Source of the DNA: Celoporthe dispersa
Lineage: Eukaryota > Ascomycota > Sordariomycetes > Diaporthales > Cryphonectriaceae
DNA length: 64,000 nt
NCBI GenBank assembly: GCA_016584495.1
Contig: WAID01000002.1
Span: 1,860,001-1,924,000, forward strand
Direction: 5' to 3'
Of the stretch, positions 11,991-23,455 are shown in pieces; positions within the stretch are counted from its first letter, which is position 1, and each line of letters opens with the position of its first letter. A program made the position numbers and the translations under genes. The notes beneath the pieces are model-generated. The model saw nothing but the letters and a program-made list of their open reading frames with translations, did not search any database and was not told where the DNA came from.

Positions 11991-12859
11991 TCACAGTTTA
12001 CTATCCTTCCAGACTGGCTTCCGCCTCTCGACAAAAGACACCACACCCTCCACGAGATTGTCGCCCGCATCCATCCGTCCATACATGCCCCTCTCCAGCA
12101 ACTCCGTCCCGACCTCGGGCCCCAGCGGCTCCCACCCAAGCCTGAGGCCCTCACGGCTCACAATAACCGAGTCAGGACTGTTTTCAGCCATCTCTGCGGC
12201 CCACCTCAAGGCCTCCCCCAGCACTCCTCCTTCCCCGGCCGGCACGATCTTGTTCACCACCCCCACCTCTCCATCTCTCCCGCGGAATAGTGTCTCCCCA
12301 GAAGCGCCATCTCAGCCGCCCTCTGCCTCCCAACTGTCCTGACCAGCCTTGGCAGGGCGCCAGCCAGGGCGATCACGCCCCTCTTGACCTCGGGCAGGCC
12401 AAACACCGCGTCCTCGCTCGCGAGAATCATGTCGCAGTTCAGGGCGACTTCCATGCCACCGCCCAGACACAGACCGTTGACGGCTGCGATGACGGGTTTC
12501 TTCCCGCCGCGGTTGCTCAGCCCTGCGAATCCCGAGGCGATCCGCATCTTGCTCCCGCTCTGGGCATCACTTGTCGTCCTCGCTGCGCCCGAGGCAGTCT
12601 CGTTCCGAACAGACCACTCCTTTAGGTCGGCGCCCGCACAGAACGCACGGCCTGTTCCCGTTAGGACCGCGCACCGTAGCGAGGGCTGAGCGTCGTACCA
12701 GCGCCACAGGGCATCGAACAGCGGGTGGGACGTGGTGGGGATCGCATTGAGCTGTTTGGGCCTGTTGAGGGTGACAAGAAGGATCTGCGGGGTGGGAAAG
12801 GCGACGAGCGTGTGTGGCACAGCCGGAGGAGGCGAGGTGAGGGCCTGGGGGAGGGACAT
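11991..12859 (-). CDS. Peroxisomal enoyl-CoA hydratase/isomerase (crotonase fold) with C-terminal SKL (one frameshift)
   Basis: The crotonase signature is clear: TLNRPKQLNAI, the oxyanion-hole region AFCAGADLKEW, the second block LCLGGGMEVALNCD and GLPEVKRGVIALAG. Both glutamates equivalent to the catalytic pair of rat hydratase (GGGME and LPE) are kept, so hydratase activity on trans-2-enoyl-CoA is plausible. The protein ends DSKL, a PTS1 signal. Length is 289 residues from the ATG at 12859 (MSLPQ); an upstream in-frame Met at 12931 would add a proline-rich leader and is less likely. The frame breaks at a G5 run (12260-12264); one more G restores ERWGVVNKIV. A CCTCGG motif lies about 330 bp upstream, as for the acyl-CoA oxidase at 2400-4551. 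Confidence 0.92.
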
Positions 12860-13812
12860 TGTGGTGGTTGGTGGTGGGAGAAAAAAGGGCTGCTCTGCTT
12901 GGAAGATCTCAAGGCTGACAGGTTCTAGCAAGCCAAGACAAAAAAAAATAAAATAAAAAAGAACAAGCGCCCAAAAAAAAAAAAATTGCCTGTTGACGTG
13001 AGGGCAGTCAACCAGCTACGAATAGCTGGAATGTCAATCGTGCTCTTAAGTTGTAGGAGAAATCGTCAGGTAAAGTGACTCTGACTGACGCCTTGGGCTG
13101 TGAAGGGAGGAGAAGCGTAAGCTTGGTCGGTGCAGGTAAGTAAAACTAATCAACAGTACGTGCTGCGCTCCAGGACTGTAGATACCTCGGCTCGAGGCGC
13201 AAACCAGGAGGGGAGGGGACCAACCTGCAGGGGTTCTCCGCAGGCGGCCACCGCCAAACCAAGTGCTAAGTACTCAAGTAATCATAATACTGTACTATAC
13301 ATGTGCCCACTATGGCAGTAGGTGGTGGTGGTACATGCTTTCACTCATAATTCACACTGCTGCGATCCCTGTCCATGCTACTATATGCTTCCTATGAGGA
13401 TAATCTTGAGCTGAATCTGCATTACAGTCTCGTATGGAAACTCCACCTTGGGAATATTATGCATTCAAGCCCATCCGGGTCTTTTGCATGAGTGCGCCAT
13501 CAGCCTCTTATTCAGAGAGGCCCGTTGTTCACCCTCCTGCAGACAACCCTACCTCGAGGAATTGCATGGTCCTCGACGCGGCTGCTAGCATAGTTCTACT
13601 TGCGTGTTTCTGTGTCCTTTTCAATTATTTTCTTCTTCTCTCTTTCTTTTGTTTTTCTGTCTTCTCCGCGGCGTTAGCTCTTCGTCGTCCGGACTTGTTG
13701 GCATGCGGTCCCCCGGGTTTAGCGGGTTGAGATGCGGCGAGACAGTAAATGCGCAGTCCTTCCTGACTCCCAGCGTGTAATTGACGTCGGCGCTGTCCTC
13801 CCGATGTGCAGG
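12860..13812. other. Intergenic region
   Basis: About 950 bp between the hydratase start and the 3' end of RBM25. Contains A-rich runs (12938-12984), a GTACT-type cluster (13261-13303) and the CCTCGG motif. No gene seen. Confidence 0.45.
13185..13190 (+). promoter_or_regulatory. CCTCGG motif upstream of the enoyl-CoA hydratase
   Basis: A single CCTCGG lies 326 bp upstream of the start at 12859. It matches the FarA/FarB core also found three times before the acyl-CoA oxidase. One copy alone is weak evidence; the shared presence in two peroxisomal beta-oxidation promoters is what makes it worth recording. Confidence 0.35.
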
Positions 13813-16320
13813 CTAGGCTGGTAGGCCCCTCTTCTCGCTCTCGGTAAAGAAGATGACCATCCTCCACAGCTTCTTGACGAGATCGACCGCATCGTCTTCA
13901 AGCGGGCCCTCTAGCTCCTCCGTCAGCTCCGCGGGCTTAGCATGCTTGCGCAGGTGCTCCTCGACAACGTCCACCAGCAGCTGCTCCTGCACGCCCAGGT
14001 ACTCGACCACCTTTTTCTCAATAAAGGGCCGCAGTTTCTCTGTGATGATCGAGTCTTCGAGGTAGTCCCACTTGACATCCCACGCCCAGAGACCGTCCTG
14101 TGTAGCGGGGATCTCTTGTGCCAGGCTCTTGACCGCGTTCTGGATCTCCTCCTCGGTCATGGCCTTGGCGTCGGCTATCGGCTCGAACTTGATCGGTACG
14201 AGCTGCCGCTTTGTGGTCTGCTCCTGCTCCTCGTCGTCGAGCAGGCCCTCTACCTCGGCCATGGTCCTGCGCTGGGGGCCCGAGCGAGCCTGTGCCTTCT
14301 GCGCAGCAGCACCCAGGGACAGCGTAAAGCGCGCGGGGGCTGCGGCTGCGGCGGCCTGCCTCCGCTCCATCTCCTGGGCCTGCTGGTTGAGGAACGAGTC
14401 GGCCATGTCCCTCGCCTGCTCCATCTCTGCCGCCTCCCTGCGCCGCTCAGACTCCTCTGCTCTCCGGTCCGCCTCATCACGTGCTTCCTCGTCGGCACGG
14501 TCCTGTGCTCGCTTCCTGGCCCAGCTTGCACGGTCGCGGTGGTAGGGGTGCGACTTGCGGCTCGCTTCTTTCTCGTCATCCCAGTTCTTCTCGCGCTCAA
14601 ACTGTTCCTCCTTGCGCCGGGCGAGGCCGTCGTCCTCGGCCTTCTCCCGCTCCGTCTCCCGCTCCAGAGCAGCAGCTCGCTGGCGTTCTCTATTAACCCA
14701 CTTGCGCTCTGCCTCCAGGTACAGCTTCTCGTCCTCGGCCTTCTGTCGCGACAGCTCCCGCTGGTGGAGCTCCCCATCGCTTGCGTCTGTGTCCTCGTCG
14801 TCGCGCATGTCACCGTTCGCACCGTTGACGAACGCCACGCCGCGACCTCCTGCGCCACGTGGCCCGGAGGGGGCGTTGGGCACGCCTCTAGGGCCGAGGG
14901 GGATCGAGTTTGCACCCGGCGGCGGAGAGTCGAGTCGAGACGGGCGCGGGCCGTTACGGCGGCGCTCCATCTCTTCCATCTCCTCCTCGCGCCTCAGCCG
15001 CTCCAGATCCCTCCGGTTGCTGCGCTCTCGGAAGGCTGCAATCTCCTGCGCGACGACCTCCCTCATCTCCGCCGGGATGTCTGCCAGTTCATCATCCTGC
15101 GCCAGCGGGATGTTGATCACCTCGACGTTCTCGCCATTTGCGTTTGTCCCATCGCCCATGGTGACATCCCCTTCCCCGTCTCCGGCCTTGCGTAGGCGCG
15201 GGTAGAACAGATCGCGCACAGCCTGCTTGAGAGAAGCTCTGGCGACTTCCACCCGCTCCTGCCTGCCGCTGTTGTCGGGTTGATTTTGCTCCCACGTCTC
15301 CAGGTACTTTGTCGTGCTCTCGTCGACGGCGATTTGTAGTTTGACCTTGTCGATGCCGTGACCGTTGCCGTTGCCGTCGCCGCCGCCGCCGCCGCCACCG
15401 CCGCCTTCGCCTTCGCCTTCGCCGTCGCTGTCAGGGGATGGGGCCGTCCGTGGGCTCTTGCTTGTTGACTGGCAGCTCGACGTCCTTGAGCAGCTCGACG
15501 GCGACGGAGAGGGACTCGGTATCATCGTACTGCGCGAAGCCAAAGGTCTCACCCTTGTGATCTGTGAGATTAGACTTGCCCGAGTCCCAGCGGCGTAACC
15601 TGCCCACCAGGCTTAGAAACTTCTCGACCCCCTCATCGCCGCCCAGGCTAGCCGGTACCTTGTGGAGGAATATCGTGCGCAGCCGCTCTTCTTGTGTCGG
15701 GGGCTGTAGGGCCTGCATGCTCTCTCTGACAGCTGCGCGCGACTGCTCAATGTTGCGTTCGGCACCAAGGCCAGGCCGGTTCCCACCCGCCGACAGAGGC
15801 GCATCGCTGTCCTTGCGGCCAGGACCCGGTGCCGTTGCTGCTGCTGCTGCTGCTGCTCCCGCTGCCGCCGCTGCCGATGGCTTGGGAGGCAGGCCGCTCG
15901 CGCCGAGACGAATCACGGGGGCATTGAAGTTGATGTTAGGCAGGTTCGGGGGCGGCTGGAAGGAGGCGGACAGTCCACTTGGTCGATTAGCTTGTGTGGC
16001 AGAATTGGCTTGCTGGACACCCGGAGGAGGTGCCAATCCAGGGGCAGAGGACATGCCTGGTGGAGGACCTACACGCGCGGGCTGTCAGCTGGCTGGGTCA
16101 ACACCACAGAGGATAGGAGAAGAGGATTGCCTGTACCTAGACCTGGTGGAGGGGCCATTCCAGGCGCGCCGCTGGAGCCGGGAAAGGCACCAAAGGATGG
16201 AGGTGGCCCATATGGGTTACCTGATGCTGTATTAACGCTGTCAGTCAGCAAACCAACCGTCGTCAGAAGCAATGCTCTTTATTCAGAATGCCACCGACCT
16301 CCGTATGGATTGTACGCCAT
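13813..16320 (-). CDS. RNA-binding protein RBM25 homologue, RRM plus C-terminal PWI domain (one frameshift)
   Basis: Three exons (16320-16299, 16220-16137, 16068-13813) give about 786 residues. The N-terminus is Pro/Gly-rich (MAYNPYGG, repeated GMAPPPG). Then comes an RRM (RTIFLHKVPASLGG ... ETFGFAQYDD), a poly-Gly/Glu-Gly linker, a long RE/ERD-rich charged helix, and a C-terminal PWI domain (WDVKWDYLEDSII through WRMVIFFTE). This order is that of metazoan RBM25 and fungal orthologues, splicing regulators bound to U1 snRNP and the spliceosome in the nucleus. One extra base in the C4/C4 region at 15434-15443 breaks the frame between DGP and SPDSDGEG; such a conserved gene is unlikely to be dead. 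Trinucleotide runs encode poly-Gly (about 15379-15410) and poly-Ala (about 15835-15870). Exon 2 has two in-frame acceptor options six bases apart. Confidence 0.93.
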
Positions 16321-16956
16321 GGTTGCGCTGCGCTGGTCCTTTGCCTGCCTTTCGATCTTCACCTTTGACCTGAACTATGGACCACGTTCAGAATGTCCTG
16401 CGCGGCGACAAAGGGCTGTCGCGTGATGATTCGGCTGTCTAACAACAACAGAAAGCTGCTGATGGATCCTTTCTGGAGGTGAGAGGACGCTTTTCGAGGT
16501 GTGTTCTGGCTCAAGCTGGGCGGTTGGCACGCAGCAGAGGCAGGGCAGGCTTGAAGTTTGTTGTTGTGCTGCCGCTGTGGACTTTTTGGGGAATGAAAAC
16601 CAAGCCCAATGCGGCTGAAGGCCCCCCCCCTCCATAATGTGCAGCGCCTGCAGCAGGTTAGCCCCTCGGACAGGGGGCAGGCAGTCCGGTGACCAGGGGC
16701 GTGTGCATAAACCTAGTGCACGTACCTATTCACACGGGCAAAAAGTTGCTAGCTTGGAAATTAGCACATCGAGCTCCTACTGTTCGCATCGACATCACCA
16801 CCTCCACCGCCAGCCACCACCTCAACACCGTCTGCAGGAGTAACCGGGGGGCGGACCACTGGTTACCAAGGAAAAAGACCTCTTGTTCGTGTGACGCCTG
16901 ACTTACTTCTCACCTGTCGACGAGCTCTACACCCGTACTTACTCAATCAGCAGACG
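16321..16956. promoter_or_regulatory. Shared intergenic promoter of RBM25 and bS21m
   Basis: The 636 bp between the start codons of two divergently transcribed housekeeping genes must carry both promoters. A C-run occurs at 16622-16630. No TATA-like box is obvious next to either start. Role inferred from gene arrangement only. Confidence 0.5.
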
Positions 16957-17745
16957 ATGGAGCTGCGGTCATACCAGACCGCGGTCCTCATAGGACGCGC
17001 TGCCTCGCGATGGGCCACCTCGACTGCGTTGCCAACAGCATCACCGCCGCTCTCGATCTGTGGTACTGCATCCCGTCGATACTTGTCAGCCACCCGGCAG
17101 CGATCCCAAGAAGCAGAAGCACCTGCTCCGCCACCACCAACCCAGTCCTCCTCCATGGCCAACATGGCCTCCTACATGAGGCAACATGAACAGCAGCAGA
17201 AGCAGCAGCAGCAGCAGCAGCAAAATCGAGCTACAAGGCCAAACATCCCCACCTCGCTCGACAGGCGCTCGATTTTCGACTCCAGTGCCGCCTCCTCAGC
17301 GGCCTCGGGCACCTCTCTCCTAAACCCCTGGGTTGCCCCTCGCCCAAACGCCGGCGCCCTTCCCCGCTCCTCCCAGAGTGTCGTCGACAGCAACATGGAT
17401 GGCCTCGGACTCGCTCCCTACTCCTCACCAACTGTCGAGGATTTGCTCAATAACCGGCAACACTTGGGCCACGAAAGGCCCGCGGATGTTAAATACCGAC
17501 TGCGACCCGTTATTGGGCGCACCGTGGAGTTACAAAACGGCGTTGACGTCGCGAGGGGGCTCTCCATACTCAACATGAAGTGCTCGCTCAACCGTGTGCG
17601 TGCCGATCAGACTAAGCAGCGGTTCCACGAGCGGGGCGGGCTCAAGAGGAAGAGGCTGAGGAGAGAGAGGTGGCGAGCCAGGTTCAAGGAGGGATTCAAA
17701 GCAACGTGTTCTCGAGTGAGGGTTCTGGCCAAGCAGGGCTGGTAG
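16957..17745 (+). CDS. MRP21: Mitochondrial small-subunit ribosomal protein bS21m (Mrp21 family)
   Basis: A single exon of 262 residues. The C-terminal 80 residues are the diagnostic part: GRTVELQNGVDVARGLSIL, then CSLNRVRADQ, RFHERGGLKRKRLRRERWR and FKEGFKATCSRV, the basic helix of bS21 that contacts the 3' end of the small rRNA. The N-terminus (MELRSYQTAVLIGRAASRW, rich in Arg, Ser, Ala) fits a mitochondrial import sequence. Between them is a low-complexity linker with a poly-Gln run (about 17196-17222) that likely varies among strains. An upstream in-frame Met at 16891 would spoil the presequence, so 16957 is preferred. Divergent from the splicing factor RBM25. Confidence 0.92.
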   Translation: MELRSYQTAVLIGRAASRWATSTALPTASPPLSICGTASRRYLSATRQRSQEAEAPAPPPPTQSSSMANMASYMRQHEQQQKQQQQQQQNRATRPNIPTSLDRRSIFDSSAASSAASGTSLLNPWVAPRPNAGALPRSSQSVVDSNMDGLGLAPYSSPTVEDLLNNRQHLGHERPADVKYRLRPVIGRTVELQNGVDVARGLSILNMKCSLNRVRADQTKQRFHERGGLKRKRLRRERWRARFKEGFKATCSRVRVLAKQGW

Positions 17746-18601
17746 ATGCTGAAGCCTCGAGGTTATATCATGACAAGGTTGCGCCGCGGCATCCTTTGGG
17801 ATTCTATGTGCGTTGATGGGCCGGGACAACCTCTTGACCAAGATCGCTACCTGAGCAGATACGTAGACCTGTACACTACACATAGATCAGGGAACAGTCA
17901 GTGACAGACTACGCTTTTACGAAGCAAGAATTAACTTCCCATGTTTTTTTTTTTAAAAGAAAAAAGAACCAAAACCAAAATCTAGCCTCTTGTATCAGTC
18001 GTGCGTGTATATTCAAGAGGTTTGGGGATTAATCATGACCTCCTCTCGTCTCTTCTTCCCTTGATTTTATAACCAATTTAAAATGTCCCGAGACAGGCAG
18101 GCACTTACGATCTCCCTGATAGCTTTATATGACGAGGAAAGTGAATTCCTCAGATGGCTACCGCCGAGGTCTTAGACCTAGGATACATTGGGGCACAGCC
18201 GTTACGACGGCCGTTCAAAATTGTATATTGGATGATGGAATTTAACATATAATACAAGGAAATTGAGTAAGTGCTAGCCGGCCTCAATCCGTGCCCTGCT
18301 TCTCTCCATGGGGAAGGTAACTGGACTTTCATCTGCGTGCTCTATATCGTGTCCTGGGAGTATTGTACTCGGTACTTAAGTACTTACTTAAGGACCATCC
18401 ATTGTCCTATGTGCTGTCGGTCTGTAAATTTTCTGTATGCCTTATCAATGCCGACATCATGACCGTGCCCTTGGCTGCAGCACCACATGCAGTCCATCGC
18501 AACCTGCGACGGCAGCCGACAGCAGTACCGCGACTGAGAAACTCATCTGCTGGGATGAGCAGGCTTTCGCCCGTAGATAATATACACTAAGGTAGGAGCC
18601 G
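17746..18601. other. Intergenic region
   Basis: About 850 bp between converging genes. T/A-rich stretch at 17945-17985 and a GTACT cluster at 18357-18396. No gene or RNA seen. Confidence 0.45.
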
Positions 18602-20163
18602 TCAGAAGAAGAAGGAGATGAACTTCCCGCGGCTGTAGCATGCGCTGGCTGTGATTATGAAGGAAGTAGAAAGAGGCTGGGTATGTAACTGACGAGGGTG
18701 GTAAACACGCATGTTTTTGGACGTGACGTCCTCGCGAATTTGCTGTTGAAACGCGGGGATATCTTCGAGAGGGATCCCGGCGGACTGGAGCAACTTGGTG
18801 ATGCTCCCCTGGGAACTTGAGCATGTTCAGACAGTCTGTGGCTCGTGGTCAGCATGAGCTTGGCAGTCCCATGAAGGGGTGGAAACTGAGGTGATTCGTG
18901 TAAGGGGTTCTGAGCAACTGTTCTGGTATAGGAGGAACGTGAGCTCTCCGAGGGAGAGACCTACACCACTTTCCGATCTTCTGATCCTTGGGATCAACCG
19001 GCCAGCCGTTGACAGGAGACAAGAATTGCCTCTCGACAACATCGACGAAGCCGGCCTCGATCATCCAGGCCTTGAACATCTTTGCTGCGTTGAAATCCCT
19101 GCCCATCTTGTAGCCCGCCTGAAGGGACATCTGGAAAGACTGTAGCAGTGCCGATCGGTTGAGGACCTCCGCCGCCGCCGCATCTGATGGAATCAACTCA
19201 AAGACACTCTCGTGGAACTCAGCCCCTAAGATCCCCATCAGCTCAGTCGGCACGACGCTTCGGAGAATGACAAGGGTCACAGCCGAGAGATAGGAGACGA
19301 CTTACACCCTCCGGGCTTTAGATGCTCAAAGACTCTAGAGATCATGCCCTTGAAGTCGCTGAAGCAAGTGAGCATCAACCGCCAGTGGATATAATCAAAC
19401 TGCTTGTCGAAAACCCACTGCTCCTCGCTATCCTCCCGCTCGAAGGTACAGTTGGGAGGTATGCCATCCTGTGGCTGAATCAGACTAAGGTCCGTACCGA
19501 TGACGTTGGTCTGCGGATGTTGTTTCGCAAACTCGATGGCCCAGATGCCTGTTCCGGTCCCAATATCCAGGGCATCGACGGGTTTTCTGACCGGCGCGAT
19601 GTATAGCCTGTTGTTCAGAAGGAGCTTCCACCAATGGTGCTGAAGGTCTAGAGAGGAACGATCTAGTATCAGTCGTTCTGCACAAGGTCATACGTTCTTG
19701 TAACAGGAATGTCGCACCTAAACGATCTTGTTCGTCCTGCACCTATATGTCAGCTCATGCCTGATCGTTTGTTCGCTTATCTGGAGAGGGTCATGCGCAC
19801 ACCGTCGTTGGGCAGAAGATACTCTTAGAAGGCGGTTTACGACGAATCAGCGACTGACAATCAGCGGCGGGAGGGAAAGGACACCATAATCGCTGTTCCA
19901 AAAACTTACTTCCCTCCCGATAGGCGTTGTATAGCCTGCCGTACTCCTCTACCGAGAGCGCATCTGGGATCGTGGAGCCACTGTTATGCCTGATCAACAC
20001 CCAAGACTGCCCCTATCACTGAATACAATATGATTCAAACGACGCACGTCGGCTCGCGCACAGAGCTCCGCCCTGAGCCTGCTGACGTCCCGGAGTGGTG
20101 GGACTGCTGGGACTGATGGGATTGGTGGGACTGGTGAGACGGTGCTGGCGACGTCGCATCCAT
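18602..20163 (-). CDS. LaeA-like SAM-dependent methyltransferase (TAM/UMTA class)
   Basis: At least six exons: 20163-20048, 19989-19910, 19823-19801, 19742-19718, 19647-19306, 19225 to about 18967, then one or more C-terminal exons down to 18602. The head is a Ser/His/Gln repeat (SHQSHQSHQS). The family marks follow: GRLYNAYREGKYLLPNDG, EQDRLDLQHHWW, SAM-binding motif I ALDIGTGTGIWAIEFA, a DL(S) acidic strand, DYIHWR, LKPGGW (W made by the splice), then MFKAWMIEAGFVDV and NGWPVDP. The end (KLLQSAGIPLEDI, REDVTSKNMRVY) matches the usual tail, but I could not join it to WPVDP...IGKW without a stop, so an intron or base error there is unresolved. Relatives include LaeA, a nuclear regulator of secondary metabolism, and many enzymes acting on small molecules. 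Confidence 0.85.
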
Positions 20164-21000
20164 GACGTCTTATTTCATGTGAAGGAGTTACAGATGGAGA
20201 GTGGGAAGAAAGTTTTATCAGCGTGTGAGATTGTGGGCGCTCCGAATGGTAGAACTGTAGAAACAGCGGTGGCGTTCCTGCTTTGGCGAGTGAGGTGTCG
20301 TCGGCAGTGAGGAGGTCCTTCGTCCGTTTCGCCGAGACCAACGTCCCCGCTGCCGCTGGACAGTGCAAAGCTCGGAACGCGGATCTACGGACCCGTACAG
20401 ACACACTACCCAGAATACATAGTAGTGTCCTTCTCGAACAGGCCAACGAGAATGGCGGGACGTGTGGGCATGGACCCAGAGGGTTCCGTCTGGGCCGGCG
20501 TGCAGACCGCCCCCGCCCCCCTCCCCCCCTGCGCAGTGCGATCCAGCTGCAGATTGTTGCAGAAATATTTCGCATACTGTCAGCTGGCCGACTGGGGTTG
20601 CGGAGGAAGGAAGCGCCTTGCGAGTCTAACCATCGGTTCGATCAGGATGCAGGGAGCGTCTATCATAATGCTGCGAAGTAACGTATGAATAGTCCGAAGC
20701 ACTAGCCTGTGTAGGCCAAAAGTCCAAAGCCCAGCGCCAAAACTGTGCCTTGAATCATTATGGTCACTCTGCGTGCACCTCAGCCGCGGTGCAAATTGTC
20801 CGGCTGGCAGAGTAATTTTGAACTGCAAACGAGCACCCTGGCCGCCGCAAAACAGATGTAGCGTATTGGGTGCCGCCGTCTAGCCTGTGGGAATCTCGGA
20901 CATTTTAGGTCACATAAGGAGCCAGACAGAATGCAGCACAAGTTAGCCACGGTAGGCATGCGTTCACGCGTGTCGGCTATGGCTAGTCTCATTGCCAACA
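20164..21000. other. Intergenic region
   Basis: About 840 bp between the start of the methyltransferase and the 3' end of HAUS6. Frames such as 20283-20681 and the antisense 19994-20575 show no domain and random composition. Nothing else seen. Confidence 0.45.
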
Positions 21001-23455
21001 TCATTCGCTCTCGAATGCGCCTCGGACAGGCGTCGCCAGTGGGCTTGTCTTGATCTTGGGCCGACTCTTGAAGATGGAATCGTAATCCGCGCCAGCCGAG
21101 TCGGCTTCTTTTGCTATTAATTCCTCCAGCATGACCGTTGCGTTGCTGTCCCCTGCTGCACCGTCATCCCCATCCACCGGTTCAAAATAATTCTGTCGGG
21201 CGATCGACCCAGTCCTCTGCCTGACCGCCCGCTTCTCTGAGCGCTGTCGTTCGAGCCGCGCTCTCGCCTCCGCGGCTTCAAAATTGGCCATCGATCTGCG
21301 TGTGCGTGCAACGAGGTCGTCTTCCTCTGCAGCTGCAGCTTCCGGTGCTTCTGCCAGTCGAGGAACCACTGCATCCTCGGGGATGGTGGTAGGCGTAGCC
21401 GGCTTTCTCTTCGTTGGCGACCGGGAAGTAGTCGTCGCCCGCCTACTTGGGCGTGTTGGTGAGTGATTTCCTATCTCATCTTCATCGTCCTGCCCAGCAC
21501 TTCCTGACCGCACCATCGACAGGCGGGTCGCTCCGCGAGGGAAAGTGTGTGACGTAGTCTGGGCGGTTTGACCGGCGAGGGCGAGACGACGCTCATGGTC
21601 GCTAAGATTTCGTCTGCCTGCTGCTGTGCGGGACAGGGTGGTAGCTGTTCGGGCGATTGCGTACGGCGGGGCGGCGAGTTGCGAGGCCCCGACGGCCATA
21701 ATGAAGGCGAGATTCTTCTTGTCGGAGAGCGTGTAGGGGACGGCGACGGCGACGGCGACGGGTTCTGTGCTTGGGGCACTGGTGAGGCGCGAGGAGGCGA
21801 TGCATCCACCTCGGAAGTTGGTCGAGGCATTGGGGAACCTGCAGGGAGTATCTCGCTGGACTGAGTTTTTGGCCGGAAAGCGTGCATGCTAGACAAGGGC
21901 TGTGGCAATCTTGGCCTCGACGGCCTCTGAGATTGCGTCGGATCTATGCCCGTCTCAGCAGGTCTCCCTAGTGCTCGTCGTGATGGGAAGCCAAGGGGCT
22001 CGCCCGGTTGCGACGCGGGCATCTCTAGTGGCTCGTCTTCGAGCTCACTAATCTCAGAGACAGGCTCGTCTACCTCTTTCTGGCCGCTGGGTACCGGAGC
22101 TGCCTGCACAGGTATCCTCACCGGCTGCCAGCGTCCATTGAGGCCGGGCTTCTTGATGGCATTCGAGAGTTCCATCTCCATACCTTGGAGGAAACTGCTG
22201 TATTCGTGGCCGATCCTGGTTGCCTTGTCGGCTGTGAGCTTCCGAGGGCCCATTTGGTTGAGCTGAAGCGATCCATGCAACCCAAATGCAAGGTCGATAC
22301 CCTTCTGACGATCAACCTCCCCGGGATCATCACCCCGAGACTCGTCGGTACTGTCACCAAACAGGTCGCCCCTGATCCTCTGCCACCTCTCGAGCCTTTC
22401 CTGTTGAGCGCGCACTCGGCTGTCAAGCTGGTCAACCAGCCGGCCAGCCTGACCGTCAAGCTCCTGGAGGCGACCCGACCGTGTGTGTCTCCAGACGCGG
22501 TCAAAAGGAATATTCAGAAAGCTGTCTCTGTATGTATTCGAATCTCCGGACGCCAGAGCCTCTAGCCAATGTTCATCCCCCGCCCAGATGTTTCTCACAG
22601 CGCGACGGATTCCGGGCTCGTCATCTCCTGGAAGAGTTACAACGTGACCCCTGTTCCGAACGTAGTGTCGGCGGTTCGAGATGCTTTGCTCTTTCGCGTC
22701 GAGCAGCTTTGTGAGGCCTCTGTATTGTATGCGGCAGGCTGCCTGCTGATCCAGCTTTTTCCTGAGGGACACCTTGTGAGCCAGGATCAGGACGTCGAGC
22801 TCGGCTCGCTCCCTCCTCAGACCACGATTCTCTAGAGCCAGCGTATGTGCGATGGCGGGGTACGTGTTGTTATTGAGCTTCTGTTCGCCAAATACCTTCT
22901 TCAAGACTGCAGAGGAGAGGACGGCGAGGACCTCCTCCAGCCTCTCGCCCTTGCACTCGTCCAACATTGTCTTTCGCAGTATGGCGTCTCGGCCCAAGAC
23001 GCCGTTCTTCTTGAGCTGCTCGAGGGATCGGAGCAGGGCGGCCCGTAGATTCGTGGACTGGAGCTGATCGAGGGGGGGGAAGAAGGGTTTCAGCTTCTGC
23101 GGTCAAGGCACATTAGCAGGCGGAATGGGCCCATTCGATCACGCAGACAAACATTTCTAGCTTCGTCGGGGTCCCAGAGGACGAAGAGCTGGTACAGGGC
23201 CCACTCAACGCACTGGATCCTCTTCTTCTGGCCCTGCGCAGCATCCTTGGTAGCGGTAAATGTCGAGGCGTTGATGTCAGGCCAGTCAGGCAAGAGGTCG
23301 AGATCCAGAAGGTGCAGACTCGTCAGGAAGAGTGAAATATTGGGGGCTGTTGGGTTGAATTGATGCTGGGAGGTGCTGAGGCCGGCGTTTGCGGCCGGAA
23401 CACGTGCTGGTCCGGTGCGGGACACGAGGGAACCTTGGCTATGGGTGGCGGCCAT
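21001..23455 (-). CDS. HAUS6: HAUS augmin-like complex subunit 6 homologue (one frameshift)
   Basis: Exon 1 (23455-23153) and exon 2 (23096-21001), 56-bp intron, about 799 residues. The N-terminal HAUS6 domain is recognisable: SLFLTSLHLLDLDLLPDWP, CVEWALYQLFVLWDP, then KLKPFFPPLDQLQS, LRAALLRSLEQLKKNG and a long helical segment with VLAVLSSAVLKKV. Augmin binds existing microtubules and recruits gamma-tubulin for branched nucleation in mitosis. The C-terminal half is Pro/Ser-rich and probably disordered, with SPSPSPSPTRSPTRR-type phosphorylatable repeats. One base is missing near 21528-21531: the frame passes from LRHTLSLAER to TRLSMVRSGS only if one base is added. The literal reading would cut about 175 residues off the tail, not the helical core. 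Confidence 0.85.

Noticed and set aside
13942..15195. 417-codon plus-strand open frame opposite RBM25
   Set aside because: Antisense shadow of the charged RE-rich coding region; no domain of its own.
15431..15552. An intron instead of a frameshift in RBM25
   Set aside because: The only GT...AG pair spanning the break is 42 bp and a multiple of three, so it would not restore the frame.
20283..20681. Open frame of 132 codons upstream of the methyltransferase
   Set aside because: Random composition, overlaps the likely promoter region, no domain.
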